64,000 nucleotides of DNA, taken from contig NZ_CP037993.1 in assembly GCF_004367745.1 (NCBI RefSeq), positions 2,356,001 through 2,420,000 of the forward strand, read 5' to 3'. Shown here in pieces: positions 1 through 10,254 of this stretch. The notes under the pieces were generated by a model. That model saw only the letters and a program-made list of their open reading frames with translations. It was not told the DNA's origin and did not search any database. The position numbers and the translations under genes are program-made. This stretch comes from Herbaspirillum huttiense. GTDB lineage: Bacteria > Pseudomonadota > Gammaproteobacteria > Burkholderiales > Burkholderiaceae_D. Within the stretch, counting starts at the first letter, position 1. Every line of letters begins with the position of its first letter.

Positions 1-1724
1 TGGACCAGCGCGACCAGCTGGTGTCCGAGCTGAACAAGTACGTCAAGATCACCACCGTGCCGCAGGATACCGGCGCGGTGAGCGTGTTCATCGGCACCGG
101 CCAGGCGCTGGTGACGGGCGACCAGATCACCCAGATGGTGGTGACCAATTCGCCTACCGACGTCTCGCGTCTGCAGATCGGCCAGGTCACGTCTGGTGGC
201 GGTACGGTCACGATCCCCGACAGCTTCTTCTACGATGGCGGCAGCCTGGGCGGTTTGCTCAAGTACCGCACGGAAACGCTGGATCCGACCCAGAATGCCC
301 TGGGCCGCATCGCCATCGCCATGGGCACGGCCTTCAACCAGCAGCAGCAGTTGGGCCTGGACCAGAACGGCAATGCCGGCACGGCCATGTTCAACGTCAG
401 CTCGCCCAACCTGATCGGTTTCCCCGGCAACACCGGGACCACCAACCTGACGGCGACCATCAGCGATCCGTCGGCGCTGAGCACCAGCGACTACACGCTG
501 AGCTATGACGGTACGAACTACACCTTCACCCGCCTGTCGGACAACACCAAGACCGTCAAGGCGGCCACCGCCTTCCCGGTCACGCTCGATGGCGTGACCT
601 ACTCCAACGGTGCGACCCCGGGCGGTGCGCCGACCATGGCCAGCGGCAACACCTACAAGATCCAGCCGACCGCCAATGGCGCAGCGGCCTTCTCGCTGGC
701 GCTCAACAATACCCAGTTGCTGGCCACGGCCGCCCCGATCACCACCGCGATCAACGCCACCAACAACGTCAATGCCAGCACGCCGGGCACCAATACCGGC
801 AATGCGATCATCTCCAACACCTCGCTGGATCCGACCACCTTCAAGCAGGGCTCCTCGGTCGCCTTCACGGCTTCGCTGAGCGGCACCCAGGTGCAATTGA
901 CGGCGGCCTGGACCGGGGCAACGCCGGCACCAGCGGTGACCTATACCAATCCGGACGGCACCACCGGTTCGGTGGCAGCCGGCACGGCGTTCAACTACAC
1001 GCCGGGCATGACCATCAGCAGCGGTGGCGTGACTTACTCCCTGACCGGCACACCGTCGGCCGGCGACAAGTTCAACTTCGCTCCGGTGGCGGCCAACAAG
1101 GGCACGGCGACGATCAACACCGGTTCGGTCACGGCGGCGTACCTGACCACCACCACGCCGCTGACCAAGCCGACCACGCTGACCTACAACACCGCGGCCA
1201 CGCCGCCGGCGTTCACCATTTCGCCGGCCGTGCCTGCCGGTGGCGGCACCATCACCCACCAGGATGGCACCACCACCGCCATCGCGGGCGGTGCCACCAG
1301 CCTGGCCTATACCGCTGGCGACACCTACGAGATCAGCGGCGTCAAGTTCAAGATTTCGGGCCAGCCGTCCAATGGCGACCAGTTCACCATTGCCGCCAAC
1401 ACCAGCGCCGCGTCGGACAACCGCAACGCGCTGGCCATGGCCAACCTGCAGACGGCCAACACCATCAATGGCACCAGCTTCCAGGGTTCCTACTCGCAGC
1501 TGGTGGCCACCATCGGCAACAAGACCAACGAGATCAACGTCACCAACACGGCCGAGAAGACGCGCCTGACGGCGATCCAGGCCCAGCAGCAATCCGAGTC
1601 CGGGGTCAACCAGGACGAGGAACTGGCGCAGATGATCAAGAACCAGCAGCAGTACCAGGCTGCGGCCAAGATCATCCAGGCCGCCAGCGACATGATCAAT
1701 GTCCTGCTCACCCTGGGCGGTTAA
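1..1724 (+). CDS. flgK: Flagellar hook-associated protein 1 FlgK, 5' truncated by window edge
   Basis: FlgK forms the first junction zone between hook and filament outside the cell. The frame is open from base 3, so the visible GTG at 21 is internal and the N-terminal part lies outside the window. The last 40 or so residues hold the conserved FlgK C-terminal helix, with the motif GVNQDEELAQMIKNQQQYQA followed by AAKIIQAASDMINVLLTL, which is diagnostic of hook-associated and rod proteins. Between about 410 and 1430 the protein is Thr/Ala/Gly-rich and has module-like duplications ending in PSAGDKFNF and PSNGDQFTI, suggesting an expanded surface domain. flgL follows after 20 bases, as is usual. 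Confidence 0.95.
   Translation, partial: DQRDQLVSELNKYVKITTVPQDTGAVSVFIGTGQALVTGDQITQMVVTNSPTDVSRLQIGQVTSGGGTVTIPDSFFYDGGSLGGLLKYRTETLDPTQNALGRIAIAMGTAFNQQQQLGLDQNGNAGTAMFNVSSPNLIGFPGNTGTTNLTATISDPSALSTSDYTLSYDGTNYTFTRLSDNTKTVKAATAFPVTLDGVTYSNGATPGGAPTMASGNTYKIQPTANGAAAFSLALNNTQLLATAAPITTAINATNNVNASTPGTNTGNAIISNTSLDPTTFKQGSSVAFTASLSGTQVQLTAAWTGATPAPAVTYTNPDGTTGSVAAGTAFNYTPGMTISSGGVTYSLTGTPSAGDKFNFAPVAANKGTATINTGSVTAAYLTTTTPLTKPTTLTYNTAATPPAFTISPAVPAGGGTITHQDGTTTAIAGGATSLAYTAGDTYEISGVKFKISGQPSNGDQFTIAANTSAASDNRNALAMANLQTANTINGTSFQGSYSQLVATIGNKTNEINVTNTAEKTRLTAIQAQQQSESGVNQDEELAQMIKNQQQYQAAAKIIQAASDMINVLLTLGG
882..1425 (+). repeat. Two diverged tandem modules within flgK
   Basis: Two consecutive protein segments of about 80 to 90 residues share a layout: a DGTT turn, an AGTAFNYTPG or GATSLAYTAG strand, then GGVTYSLTG or SGVKFKISG, and finally P-S-x-G-D-x-F-x. 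DNA identity is low, so the duplication is old or the modules are convergent beta domains. They lie in the expected surface-exposed domain of FlgK. Confidence 0.5.
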
Positions 1725-1744
1725 TCAGTTAAAGGAAGACGACC

Positions 1745-2878
1745 ATGCGTATTAGCACCCAGATGCTCTATCAGTCGAGCAACAATGACCTGACCAGCAT
1801 GCAGAGCCAGATCCTGAAGCTGACGCAGCAGGTGACGGCGCAGCAGAAGGTGTTGCTGCCCTCGGATGACCCGGTGGCCGCCGCCCGCGCCCTGGACATG
1901 ACCCAGACCTCGGCCCTCAACGACCAGTACAAGACCAATCGCCAGAACGCCAACAGCGCGCTGTCGACCGTGCAGGGAACCCTGGACAGCCTGACCAACA
2001 TGCTGACCAAGCTGAAATCCAACGTCATCACGGCCGGCAATGCCTCCTACTCGAACGCCGAGCGCATCAACATGGCGTCCGAGATCAAGGGCAACCTCAA
2101 CGAAGTGCTGGGCTATGCCAATGCCCAAGACGGGCAGGGCAATTACATCTTCTCCGGCTTCAAGAGCACGACGCAGCCCTTCACGCTGGATGGTACCGGC
2201 GGCGTGGTCTACAACGGCGACCAGGGGGCCATGACGCTGCAGGTGGATTCGACCCGCCAGATGGATATCAGCGCCTCGGGCCAGACGGTGTTCCAGGGCA
2301 ACGGCCAGGACATCTTCAAGACCATGACCAACCTGATCAACGTCTTGTCGGTGCCGGTGACCGAAGCCGCCAACAAGGCCGATGACACGGCCGCCAACAA
2401 CTACGTCTATCCCGCCGGCAGCGGCCAGACCCCGATCGCCGCCTACAAGGCGGCCCAGGCGACCCTGGATGCCATGAAGCCGGACGATCCGGGCTACCAG
2501 GCGCAATTCACCTCGACCGCCGCGCTCAAGCTGCAATCGGATGCGGCCAATGCGGCACGTACCCCGGTGGTCGGCAGCCAGGCGGCACTGGCACGCAACC
2601 TGGCGCAGTTCAATACCCAGATCGACTCGATTTCCAGCAGCGTGTCCACCGTCAAGGCATCCATCGGCGCGCGCCAGAACGAGCTGGACAACCTCGACGC
2701 CGCCGGTGAAGTCAACAAGGAAAACTACACCCAGACCATCAACAACCTGCTGGGCCGCAACCTGTCCGATACCAGCGAGCTGATCAGCGACCTGACGCTC
2801 AAGCAGACCTATCTGTCGGCAGCGCAGAAGGTGTTCGTCACCACCAGTGGCCTGACTTTGCTGAATTACCTGAAATAA
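1745..2878 (+). CDS. flgL: Flagellar hook-associated protein 3 FlgL
   Basis: FlgL is the second hook-filament junction protein and sits next to the filament. The 377-residue product begins MRISTQMLYQ, the standard FlgL start, and has a flagellin-like N-terminal coiled coil with the motif LPSDDPVAAARALDM at about residues 38-52. The C-terminal helix is also flagellin-like, with LNNLLGRNLSDTSELISDL style heptads near residues 330-350. It starts 20 bases after flgK with AAGGAAG about 7 bases ahead of the ATG. A strong terminator follows, so it probably ends the flgKL transcript. Length and motifs are typical of the family. Confidence 0.95.
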   Translation: MRISTQMLYQSSNNDLTSMQSQILKLTQQVTAQQKVLLPSDDPVAAARALDMTQTSALNDQYKTNRQNANSALSTVQGTLDSLTNMLTKLKSNVITAGNASYSNAERINMASEIKGNLNEVLGYANAQDGQGNYIFSGFKSTTQPFTLDGTGGVVYNGDQGAMTLQVDSTRQMDISASGQTVFQGNGQDIFKTMTNLINVLSVPVTEAANKADDTAANNYVYPAGSGQTPIAAYKAAQATLDAMKPDDPGYQAQFTSTAALKLQSDAANAARTPVVGSQAALARNLAQFNTQIDSISSSVSTVKASIGARQNELDNLDAAGEVNKENYTQTINNLLGRNLSDTSELISDLTLKQTYLSAAQKVFVTTSGLTLLNYLK

Positions 2879-2934
2879 TGAATTTACTTTCACAGCGACG
2901 GCGTTCCAGGCCGATCGCCGTGAAGGAAAATGCA

Positions 2935-2965
2935 AAAAAGGCGAACCCGCGGGTTCGCCTTTTTG
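2935..2965. terminator. Intrinsic terminator after flgL, bidirectional
   Basis: A perfect inverted repeat with arms AAAAAGGCGAACCC and GGGTTCGCCTTTTT and a 2-3 base loop ends in a T tract on the plus strand and, symmetrically, on the minus strand. It separates flgL from the convergent efflux lipoprotein gene and can serve both. Confidence 0.9.
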
Positions 2966-2992
2966 TTTGCCGCAGACACAAACCGTCGCCGT

Positions 2993-4408
2993 TCATTGCG
3001 GCGGAGTGGCACGGGCATCGCCGCCCAGGGCCTGGTACAGCGTCATCTGGTTTTTCAGCTGGTTCAGGCGGACCTGCGCCAGCGTGTTCTCGGCGTTGCG
3101 GCGTTTGTCCTGCTGATCCAGCCAGGATTGCAAGGTCACCGAGCCTGCCCGGTAACGCAGTTCGTAGAGCTGTTCGGCTGCCCGTGCCACCTCGACGTTG
3201 CGCGCCAGCAGCGCCTGCTGCCGGGCATATTGCGTGCGCGCCGAAAGGGCGTTCTCGACGTCGCTGAAGGCGGCGTACAGGGTCTGGCGGAACTGGGTCA
3301 CGGCGCTCTCATAGTCGGCCTGCGAGACCTTGATCTGCAGCTTCATCTGGGTCTGCTGCAAAAACGGCAGGCTCAACTGCGCCGCCAGCGAGGCCACCGG
3401 ATTCTGCACCAGGCGCAGCAAGGCGTCGCTGCTGGTCCCCAGCGACCCGGTCAGGCTCAGCTTCGGATAGAAGCTGGCGCGCGTCAGGTCGACGTTGGCC
3501 AGCGACTCGCGCAAGCGCAATTCGGCCGCCTGCAGATCGGGACGCCGCGCCAGCAGCTCGGCCGGCAGGCCCGCCTCCAGCCCCGGCAGCGGCTGCTCCG
3601 GCAGCGCCTGAGGCAGGCTGCGGCGCTGGCCGGGCGGACTGTCGAACAGGATGGCCAGGGCATTGTCATTTTCCACCTGCTGCTGCACCAGTTCGGTATA
3701 GCTGGCTTGCTGGCTGAGCAGGTTCTGCTGTGCGGTCAGCACATCCACTGACGACACCGCCCCTGCGCGGTACTGGGTATTGATCAGGTCCAAGGTCTTC
3801 TGCGCATAGGCGATGCTCTGCTGGGCAGTGCGCAGCCGCTGGTTCAGGTAGGCACCGGTCCAGTACAAGTTGGCGGTGGTGCCGACCAGCGAGAGCGCCG
3901 TGGCCGCGCGGTCTTGCTCGGTGGCCAGGACTTCCCAGCGGGCCACGTCGTAGTTGGCACCCAGCCGGCCCCACAGGTCGACTTCATAGGACAGGCTCAG
4001 CGAGTTCTGGCTGCTGCGGGCAGTCTGGCGATTGCCATCGAGCGCCTTGCTGGCGGTGCTGCCCACTTGTCCGCTGAGCGCCGGGACGAAGGCATCATTG
4101 GCGATCCCGGCCTGCAACTGGGCGCGCCGGACCTTGATGGTCGCCAGCGCCAGGTTGTTGTTCTTGCGCAGGACCTCATCGATCAGGCCGCTGAGGGTCT
4201 CATCGCCGAAGCCTTGCCACCAGCGGCTGGCGTTGACGGCAGCGGCCGGGTCGCGTTGTTGCCAGGCGGCCGGGGTCTGGGTCACTGGTGCGGTGTAGGG
4301 CGTGCGCACCAGCGAACTGCAGCCGCCCAGCAGGGCCAGCGCCAGCAACAGCGCGAGGCGGGAAGGAGGAGGAAAGGACAGGAACTTGGACATGACGGGC
4401 AATTTCAT
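2993..4408 (-). CDS. Outer-membrane efflux lipoprotein (NodT/TolC-like channel)
   Basis: This is a 471-residue outer-membrane factor of the NodT family that should form the exit channel for the neighbouring MacAB pump. The N-terminus is a lipoprotein signal with a run of Leu/Ala and the lipobox LLGGC, Cys at about residue 30. Two outer-membrane-efflux repeats follow, each with coiled-coil text such as [19 protein letters not shown] and [19 protein letters not shown]. The start ATG overlaps the macB stop codon as ATGA, so the two are translationally coupled; a second ATG five codons in (MSKFLSF) is also possible. The reading frame is open further upstream, but that part is macB in another frame. 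Confidence 0.9.
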   Translation of the reverse strand: MKLPVMSKFLSFPPPSRLALLLALALLGGCSSLVRTPYTAPVTQTPAAWQQRDPAAAVNASRWWQGFGDETLSGLIDEVLRKNNNLALATIKVRRAQLQAGIANDAFVPALSGQVGSTASKALDGNRQTARSSQNSLSLSYEVDLWGRLGANYDVARWEVLATEQDRAATALSLVGTTANLYWTGAYLNQRLRTAQQSIAYAQKTLDLINTQYRAGAVSSVDVLTAQQNLLSQQASYTELVQQQVENDNALAILFDSPPGQRRSLPQALPEQPLPGLEAGLPAELLARRPDLQAAELRLRESLANVDLTRASFYPKLSLTGSLGTSSDALLRLVQNPVASLAAQLSLPFLQQTQMKLQIKVSQADYESAVTQFRQTLYAAFSDVENALSARTQYARQQALLARNVEVARAAEQLYELRYRAGSVTLQSWLDQQDKRRNAENTLAQVRLNQLKNQMTLYQALGGDARATPPQ

Positions 4409-6369
4409 TCGCGGGCGAGGGCATCCACCGGATTGAGGCGCGCAGCATTGCGCGCCGGCAGGAAGCCGAACACCACGCCGATCAGGGTAGAGCAGGCGAA
4501 GGCACTGACGATGGAGGCAGTGGAATAGATCAGGTGGAAGCTGCTGACGAAGTGCGCAAACACCGCCCCGAAGGACAGCGCCAGCAGCACGCCCAGCAAG
4601 CCGCCGGCCAGGCAGACCAGTACCGCTTCGATCAGGAACTGCTGCATGATGTCGCCCTGGCGCGCGCCTACGGCCATGCGCACGCCGATCTCGCGGGTAC
4701 GCTCTGTGACCGAGACCAGCATGATGTTCATCACGCCGATGCCACCGACCACCAGCGAGATCAGCGCAATCATCGACACCAGCAGGGTCAGCGTGGCCGT
4801 GGCCTTTTCGATGGTCTGGCGGATGCTGTCGGTGTTGAAGATGTAGAAGTCCTTGGTGCGATGGCGCAGCGTCATCAGCTGGGTGATGCCTTGCTCCGCT
4901 GCCGCGCTGGGGACCTTGTCGCTGACCCGCACGGTGATGCCGCTCAGGTAGCGCTGGCCGATTACGCGCGTCATGGCGGTGGTATAGGGCACCCAGACGT
5001 TGAGCGAACTGTTGTTGCCAAATCCGTTCTCGCGCTTCTGCGTCACGCCGATCACCCGGCACGGCACGCTGCCGAGGAAGATCACTTCACCCAGCGCATT
5101 GCCGCCGTTGGGAAAGAGCTTCTTGTAGGTATTGGCATCGATCACCACTTCCTGCGCCTGGCGGCGGATGCTGTCGTTGTCGAAGCTCATGCCCTGTGCC
5201 ATCTTCAGTCCGCGCACGCGGAAATACTGTTCACCTACGCCATTGATGGTGGCCGTGACCGAGATGTTGCCGTAGCGCGCCGAGGAGGCTGTGGACACGC
5301 TGGGCGTGACGCTGTCCACGTAATTCTGTTCAGCCAGGGCGGCGGCATCGGCTGGCGTGAGGGTGCGGATGGCGGCAGACTTCATGTCGCCGAAATCGGT
5401 GCCGGGGAAGATGTCGATGGTATTGGTACCCATGGAGCTGATATCGGACAGGATCTGTTCGCGCGAGCCACTGCCCAAGGCCACGACCGAGACCACCGAG
5501 GCGATGCCGATGATGATCCCCAGCATGGTCAGGAAGCTGCGCAGGCGATGTGCGTTCATCGCCAGCAGCGACATGCGCAGCGCTTCCTTGAAACGGTCCA
5601 GCGCGGCGCGCCAGGCGCTGGCTTGCCGGTGTTGCTGGCGCTCCTGCTTGATGATGCCGCTCACCGCTGCCGCCTCGGGCGCGCTGTTGCGGCGATCCGC
5701 GATGATCAGGCCATCCTTGATCTCGATGATGCGCTGGGCATTGCTGGCCACCTGCATGTCGTGGGTGACGATGATGATGGTGTGGCCTTCGGCGTGCAAT
5801 TCCTTGAGGATGTTCATCACCTCGTGGCCGCTGTGGCTGTCCAGCGCGCCGGTGGGTTCGTCGGCCAGGATCACGTCGCCGCCGTTCATCAGCGCGCGCG
5901 CAATCGACACACGCTGCTGCTGGCCGCCCGAGAGCTGGCCGGGCTTGTGGTGGCCACGGTCGGCCAGGCCGAGGCGCGCCAGCAACTGGGCGGCGCGCTG
6001 GCGGCGCTGCGCCGCTTCCTGGCCGGCATAGACGGCGGGCACTTCCACGTTGGCGGTGGCGTCCAGGTCCGACAGCAGGTGATAGCGCTGGAAGATGAAA
6101 CCGAAATGCTCGCGCCGCAGCTGTGCCAGTTCGTCCGGGGCCAGCTTGCCGGTCTCGCGTCCGGCGACCAGGTAGCTGCCGGCGCTGGGCTTGTCGAGGC
6201 AGCCAAGGATGTTCATCAGCGTCGACTTGCCCGAACCGGAGGCCCCGACGATGGCGACCATTTCGCCGGCGGCGATGTCGAGGTTGACGTCGTTGAGCAC
6301 GGTGATGGTGTCATCCCCGGCCGGGAAGTCGCGGCGCAGTGCGCGCAGTTGCAGCAATGGCGTCGTCAT
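4405..6369 (-). CDS. macB: MacB-type ABC transporter, ATPase-permease fusion
   Basis: MacB couples ATP hydrolysis in the cytoplasm to periplasmic conformational change and works with MacA and a TolC-like channel to export macrolides, siderophores or peptides. The N-terminal ATPase has Walker [10 protein letters not shown] at about residues 42-50, signature LSGGQQQR near 146-153 and Walker B VILADEP near 166-172. Four membrane segments follow: one at about 270-290, then a large periplasmic domain, then three in the last 130 residues. I chose the ATG at 6369, with AAGG five bases upstream, over a GTG two codons earlier. The gene begins just after the macA stop and overlaps the lipoprotein gene. 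Substrate cannot be told from sequence. Confidence 0.93.
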   Translation of the reverse strand: MTTPLLQLRALRRDFPAGDDTITVLNDVNLDIAAGEMVAIVGASGSGKSTLMNILGCLDKPSAGSYLVAGRETGKLAPDELAQLRREHFGFIFQRYHLLSDLDATANVEVPAVYAGQEAAQRRQRAAQLLARLGLADRGHHKPGQLSGGQQQRVSIARALMNGGDVILADEPTGALDSHSGHEVMNILKELHAEGHTIIIVTHDMQVASNAQRIIEIKDGLIIADRRNSAPEAAAVSGIIKQERQQHRQASAWRAALDRFKEALRMSLLAMNAHRLRSFLTMLGIIIGIASVVSVVALGSGSREQILSDISSMGTNTIDIFPGTDFGDMKSAAIRTLTPADAAALAEQNYVDSVTPSVSTASSARYGNISVTATINGVGEQYFRVRGLKMAQGMSFDNDSIRRQAQEVVIDANTYKKLFPNGGNALGEVIFLGSVPCRVIGVTQKRENGFGNNSSLNVWVPYTTAMTRVIGQRYLSGITVRVSDKVPSAAAEQGITQLMTLRHRTKDFYIFNTDSIRQTIEKATATLTLLVSMIALISLVVGGIGVMNIMLVSVTERTREIGVRMAVGARQGDIMQQFLIEAVLVCLAGGLLGVLLALSFGAVFAHFVSSFHLIYSTASIVSAFACSTLIGVVFGFLPARNAARLNPVDALARE

Positions 6370-6376
6370 GGCCACC

Positions 6377-7591
6377 TTACATGCGCGGCGGCGGACCGCG
6401 ATGTTCGCTGCTGCTGTCCGCCGTGCCCGGTACGGCGGTGCCGGTGACGACGCGCTCGCCGGCCTTCAGTCCTTCGATGATCTGCACCTGGGCATTGGTA
6501 TTGATGCCGGTGCGCACCCGGCGCTCCTGCGCCAGGCCTTGCGCATCCAGTACGCGCACGGTGTAGCGGCCCTGGGCATCCTTCGCACCCAGCGCCGTGG
6601 AGGGCACCACCAGCGCGTCCTTGGCCTCGGAGAGCACGATGTTGACCTGGGTGGTCATCGAGATGCGCAGCTTGCCATCGGGATTGGGCTGGTCCAGCAG
6701 GCCGTTGTAGTAGATCGCCGTCGAGCTGGAACTGCTGGTGGTAGTGCTGGTGGTGCTGGTGGTGGTGTCATCCTGCAGGATCGAATCCGGTGCCGGTTCG
6801 ATGGCGCGCAGGGTGGTGCGGTAGCGATGCTCGGGGTCGCCGAGGATGGTGAAGTACACCGGCAGGCCGGGCTTGACGCGTACCACGTCGGCTTCCGAGA
6901 TCTGCGCCTTGATGGTGACCGTATCCATGCGTGCCACCTTGATGATGGTCGGGGTGGACTGGTTGGCGTTCACGGTCTGGCCTTCCTGGGCCACGATGGC
7001 TACCACTTCGCCATCGATGGGGGCGGTGATGCGGGTGTAGCCCAGGTTCAGGCGGGCGGTGTCAACCTTGATGGCACCGTCCTTGATCTGCGCCTGCAGG
7101 GCGGCGATGTCGGCACGGGTGGAGTTGAGGGTGGCTTCGGCCGTCTCGAAGTTCTCGCGCGAGCTGGCGTCGCCGGCCAGCATCATCTGCTGGCGCGCAT
7201 AGGCCAGTTGCGCCTGTTTCAGCGTGGCTTCCTTGGCGCGCAGCTGGGCCTGCAGGTTCTGCAGCGAATATTCGGCGCTGGCCAGGGCATTGGCCTGGGT
7301 CAGGGAATCGATCTCGGCCACCAGTTGGCCCTTCTTGACACGCTCGCCCAGCGCCACCTTGAGCGATTTGATCTGGCCCGACACCTGCGCGCCCACGCTG
7401 ACCTGCTTGTAGGCCTTGACGGTGCCGCTGGCCAGGACCACGTCCTGGATATCGGCCACGGACGCGGTGGCGGTCAGGTAGCTGGGCGGCGCTGGCGGCG
7501 TGAGTGCGCGATGCACGAGGTAGCCCCCGGCCAGCAGGACGGCGAGACTCAGGAGCAGGATCTTGGGGCGGCGGAAGTAGGCGATATTCAT
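6377..7591 (-). CDS. macA: MacA-type periplasmic adaptor of the MacAB pump
   Basis: This HlyD/RND-type membrane fusion protein bridges MacB and the outer-membrane channel in the periplasm. The 404-residue product has one N-terminal membrane anchor (about residues 9-26), a lipoyl half-motif with [18 protein letters not shown] near 55-72, a helical hairpin at about 100-180 and the second lipoyl half near 185-205 ([11 protein letters not shown]). An unusual pure Thr/Ser run lies at residues 276-291, between two beta strands of the barrel domain. It is the first gene of the three-gene efflux operon, 132 bases after fliR. That gap holds a GCAAGC/GCTTGC hairpin without a T tract, and I see no clear promoter there. 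Confidence 0.92.
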   Translation of the reverse strand: MNIAYFRRPKILLLSLAVLLAGGYLVHRALTPPAPPSYLTATASVADIQDVVLASGTVKAYKQVSVGAQVSGQIKSLKVALGERVKKGQLVAEIDSLTQANALASAEYSLQNLQAQLRAKEATLKQAQLAYARQQMMLAGDASSRENFETAEATLNSTRADIAALQAQIKDGAIKVDTARLNLGYTRITAPIDGEVVAIVAQEGQTVNANQSTPTIIKVARMDTVTIKAQISEADVVRVKPGLPVYFTILGDPEHRYRTTLRAIEPAPDSILQDDTTTSTTSTTTSSSSSTAIYYNGLLDQPNPDGKLRISMTTQVNIVLSEAKDALVVPSTALGAKDAQGRYTVRVLDAQGLAQERRVRTGINTNAQVQIIEGLKAGERVVTGTAVPGTADSSSEHRGPPPRM

Positions 7592-7723
7592 GCGAGAAAA
7601 TGAGGGACGGCCACAGGGTCGGCCGGACGCACAGCGGTGCCGCAGGCAAAGGCGTCATTGTGAGGCCGTCGCTGCCGTGCGTGTGTCAGCAGACGTAAAT
7701 GTTGTGCAAGCAAAGCTTGCCGC

Positions 7724-8527
7724 TTACGGTTTGGGCAGCGCATTGACCGGCGGCACGCTGCCCAGCAGGCGGACCATCTCGACGCCATCGGACAGGAAGC
7801 GCTGCAGCGGGGTGAGCATGTAGGGCAGGGCGAAGGCGATCAGGATGAATCCCGCCAGCATGGTAATCGAAAAACCGATCCCGAAGAGATTGAGCTGCGG
7901 CGCGGCGCGGGTGAGGATGCCCAGGGCGAAGTTGGTGATGAGCAGTGCGATCAGCAGCGGCAGCGACAATTGCAGTCCCATGCTGAAGACCTTGGCCCCC
8001 CACAGGCCGAGCTGGTGGAAGCCCTCGGTGGTGATCGGCACGCCCGTGATGGGCAGGGTGTGGAAGCTCTCTGCCATCACTTGCAACAGCAGAAGGTGGC
8101 CGTTCAGGTTGATGAACACCATGGTGGCCAGCAGCGAGAACACCTGGCTGATGACGGCCGTACGGCCCTGCGTCTGGGGATCGAAGAAGGCCGCGAAGGA
8201 CAGGCCCATGGTCGAGCTGGTCAGTTCGCCCGCCGCTTCCACGGCGGCGAACACCACGCGCATGGCAAAGCCCATGGACAGGCCGATCAGCAATTGCTGC
8301 AGCAGGATCAGCAGTCCGGTCATCGACATCGGATCGATGGCCGGGGGAATCGGCACATCCGGCGCCAGCACCGCGCCGATGGCGATACCCAGCAGGATCT
8401 TGACCAGCATGGGCACGCTGGCGCTGCCGAAGGGCGGGGCGATGGACAGCAGCCCGAGGATGCGCGTGGTCGGCCAGATGAACATGGCGACCCAGGCGTA
8501 GAGTTGCTGGCTGGTGAAGGTGAGCAT
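7724..8527 (-). CDS. fliR: Flagellar export gate protein FliR
   Basis: FliR is one of the three small membrane proteins (with FliP and FliQ) of the export gate of the flagellar type III system. The 267-residue product begins MLTFTSQQLYAWVAMFIWP and has about six hydrophobic segments, with the family text APPFGSASVPMLVKILLGIA near residues 30-50. It ends the fli operon in this window. The 36-base gap to fliQ shows no independent promoter. Length is typical. Confidence 0.95.
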   Translation of the reverse strand: MLTFTSQQLYAWVAMFIWPTTRILGLLSIAPPFGSASVPMLVKILLGIAIGAVLAPDVPIPPAIDPMSMTGLLILLQQLLIGLSMGFAMRVVFAAVEAAGELTSSTMGLSFAAFFDPQTQGRTAVISQVFSLLATMVFINLNGHLLLLQVMAESFHTLPITGVPITTEGFHQLGLWGAKVFSMGLQLSLPLLIALLITNFALGILTRAAPQLNLFGIGFSITMLAGFILIAFALPYMLTPLQRFLSDGVEMVRLLGSVPPVNALPKP

Positions 8528-8563
8528 GGATCAGGAGCCGCCGGGCCTGCCCGGCGGACCGGC

Positions 8564-8833
8564 CTACTGGACCATGGCGGGAATCCCGCTGAACATGGTG
8601 TGCATGTAGTCGAGGATGATGGTCAGCATCCACGGGCCGGCGATGATCAGTGCCAGGAATACGCCCACCAGCTTGGGAATGAAGGCCAGGGTCTGTTCGT
8701 TGATCTGGGTCGCGGCCTGGAAGATGCTCACCAGCAGCCCGATGAGCAGGGCCGTGATCAGCATCGGGGCAGCGATCAGGAGAGTGACTTCCATGGCCTG
8801 GCGGCCCATGGTCATGACGCTTTCGGGTGTCAT
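8564..8833 (-). CDS. fliQ: Flagellar export gate protein FliQ
   Basis: This 89-residue protein has two hydrophobic helices and the conserved FliQ text MTPESVMTMGRQAMEVTLL and LLVSIFQAATQINEQTLAF. FliQ packs around the FliP-FliR core in the export gate of the inner membrane. It sits between fliP and fliR, 18 bases after fliP. Confidence 0.96.
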   Translation of the reverse strand: MTPESVMTMGRQAMEVTLLIAAPMLITALLIGLLVSIFQAATQINEQTLAFIPKLVGVFLALIIAGPWMLTIILDYMHTMFSGIPAMVQ

Positions 8834-8851
8834 ACGTATCCTTGCCTTGGG

Positions 8852-9652
8852 CTAGTAGAAACTCTGGGCCAGGGAGCCGATCAGCAGCTGCCAGCCATCC
8901 ACCAGCACGAACAGCATCAGCTTGAAGGGCAGCGAGACGATGGCCGGAGACATCATCATCATGCCCATCGACATCAGGATACTGGCCACCACCATGTCGA
9001 TGATCAGGAAGGGGATGAAGATGGCAAAGCCGATCTGGAAAGAGGTCTTCAGTTCACTGGTGACGAAGGCCGGGACCAGCAGGCGCAGCGGCACATCCTC
9101 CGGACCTTGCAGGGCCGGACCGCGCGACAGCTTCACATACAGCGCCAGGTCGGCCTGGCGGGTCTGCTTGAGCATGAATTCCTTGAGCGGCGCGGCCCCC
9201 TTGTCCAGGGCTTCCATCATCTGGATCTTGTTCTCCGCGAAGGGCTGATAGGCCTCGGTATAGATGCGGTCGAACACCGGACTCATGACGAAGAAGGTCA
9301 AAAACAGCGACAGGCCGACCAGCACCTGCGTGGGTGGCGTGGACTGCGTGCCCAGCGCCTGGCGCAGCAGCGACAGCACGATCACGATGCGGGTGAAACA
9401 GGTCATCATCAGCAACGCCGCCGGAATGAACGACAGCGAGGTGAGGAACAGCATGGTCTGGATCGGCAGCGAATAATTCGTGCCGCCGCCCGGTGCGGGC
9501 ATGCTGTTGAGCGCGGGCAGGCCTTGCTGGGCCGAAGCGGCCAGCGGCAGGCACAGCAGCGCCATCCACCAGTAGCGGCTGCGCAGCAGCGCGCCGCTTC
9601 GGCGGAGCAGGAAAGAGAGAAGGCCTTGCGGCTTAGGATGTGCTGCCATCAT
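8852..9652 (-). CDS. fliP: Flagellar export gate protein FliP
   Basis: FliP forms the pentameric heart of the flagellar export channel. The mature part has the family signature [20 protein letters not shown] and [20 protein letters not shown], and the C-terminus has the [20 protein letters not shown] membrane region. FliP is normally made with a cleaved signal, and [16 protein letters not shown] near residues 26-41 looks like that signal. The start is uncertain: ATGs at 9652 and 9649 overlap the end of fliO by about 20 bases, and the Met inside the signal is a further option. A longer in-frame extension upstream is mostly fliO sequence in another frame. Confidence 0.93.
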   Translation of the reverse strand: MMAAHPKPQGLLSFLLRRSGALLRSRYWWMALLCLPLAASAQQGLPALNSMPAPGGGTNYSLPIQTMLFLTSLSFIPAALLMMTCFTRIVIVLSLLRQALGTQSTPPTQVLVGLSLFLTFFVMSPVFDRIYTEAYQPFAENKIQMMEALDKGAAPLKEFMLKQTRQADLALYVKLSRGPALQGPEDVPLRLLVPAFVTSELKTSFQIGFAIFIPFLIIDMVVASILMSMGMMMMSPAIVSLPFKLMLFVLVDGWQLLIGSLAQSFY

Positions 9653-10235
9653 TACCCGGACGGCCGCCGTTGCCGGCACCGCCATTTCGTTTGTTCATGG
9701 TGTGCTTGAGCCAGCTGGCGAAGGCCGGTCCGGCGCTGGCGGGTTGGGCGGCGACGCCTTCCTGGCGCGGCAGGGTGGCCAGGGCATTGACCCGCCCGGG
9801 AGCGACGCCGACCACGATCCACTGGTCGCCCACTTCGACCACCATCACCCGTTCGCGTGTGCCGACTGACACGCCCCCGACCACCTTGGCCACGGCATTG
9901 CCGCCCAGGCTGTTGGCCAGGCCCATGCGCTTGAACAGCCAGGCGACGGCGGCCATGACGGCCAGCACCGCCACCAGTCCGAAGAGCATGGTGAACACAC
10001 TGCCGGAGGAAGAGGGAAGGGAAGCGCCGACAGCCACTGGCGCGGCTGCAGCCGGAGCGGCCGGCGCTGTTGCAGGTGCCGCCGCAGCGGCAGTGGCGCT
10101 GCCGGCGGAGGCATTGTCGGCCCAGGCGTGGGCGGCGGCCACCAGGCTGCCCCCCAGGAAGACCAGGGCCGACATCGGCGCCGGACGGATCCGGCGCAGG
10201 CCCTGCCACATCGATGCTGCGTAAAAACGTGTCAT
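9633..10235 (-). CDS. fliO: Flagellar biosynthetic protein FliO
   Basis: FliO is a poorly conserved bitopic membrane protein that assists assembly of the FliP ring. The 200-residue product has an N-terminal hydrophobic signal or anchor, a long Ala/Pro linker, one membrane segment ([20 protein letters not shown]) and a cytoplasmic part with [20 protein letters not shown], the conserved FliO domain. ATG 10235 is taken as start; a TTG three codons earlier is possible. Gene position between fliN and fliP supports the call. Confidence 0.88.
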   Translation of the reverse strand: MTRFYAASMWQGLRRIRPAPMSALVFLGGSLVAAAHAWADNASAGSATAAAAAPATAPAAPAAAAPVAVGASLPSSSGSVFTMLFGLVAVLAVMAAVAWLFKRMGLANSLGGNAVAKVVGGVSVGTRERVMVVEVGDQWIVVGVAPGRVNALATLPRQEGVAAQPASAGPAFASWLKHTMNKRNGGAGNGGRPGNDGSTS

Positions 10236-10254
10236 CAAACTCAAGCCATCCCGC

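Noticed and set aside
1721-2935. Minus-strand open frame opposite flgL
   Set aside because: FlgL motifs on the plus strand are unambiguous; the antisense product is low-complexity.
4534-6447. Long plus-strand open frame opposite macB
   Set aside because: The composition is His/Gly/Arg-rich as expected from the reverse of a GC-rich gene, and the minus-strand MacB has full motifs.
7970-9709. Long plus-strand open frame opposite fliR-fliQ-fliP
   Set aside because: It spans three well-supported genes on the other strand and has no recognisable motif.
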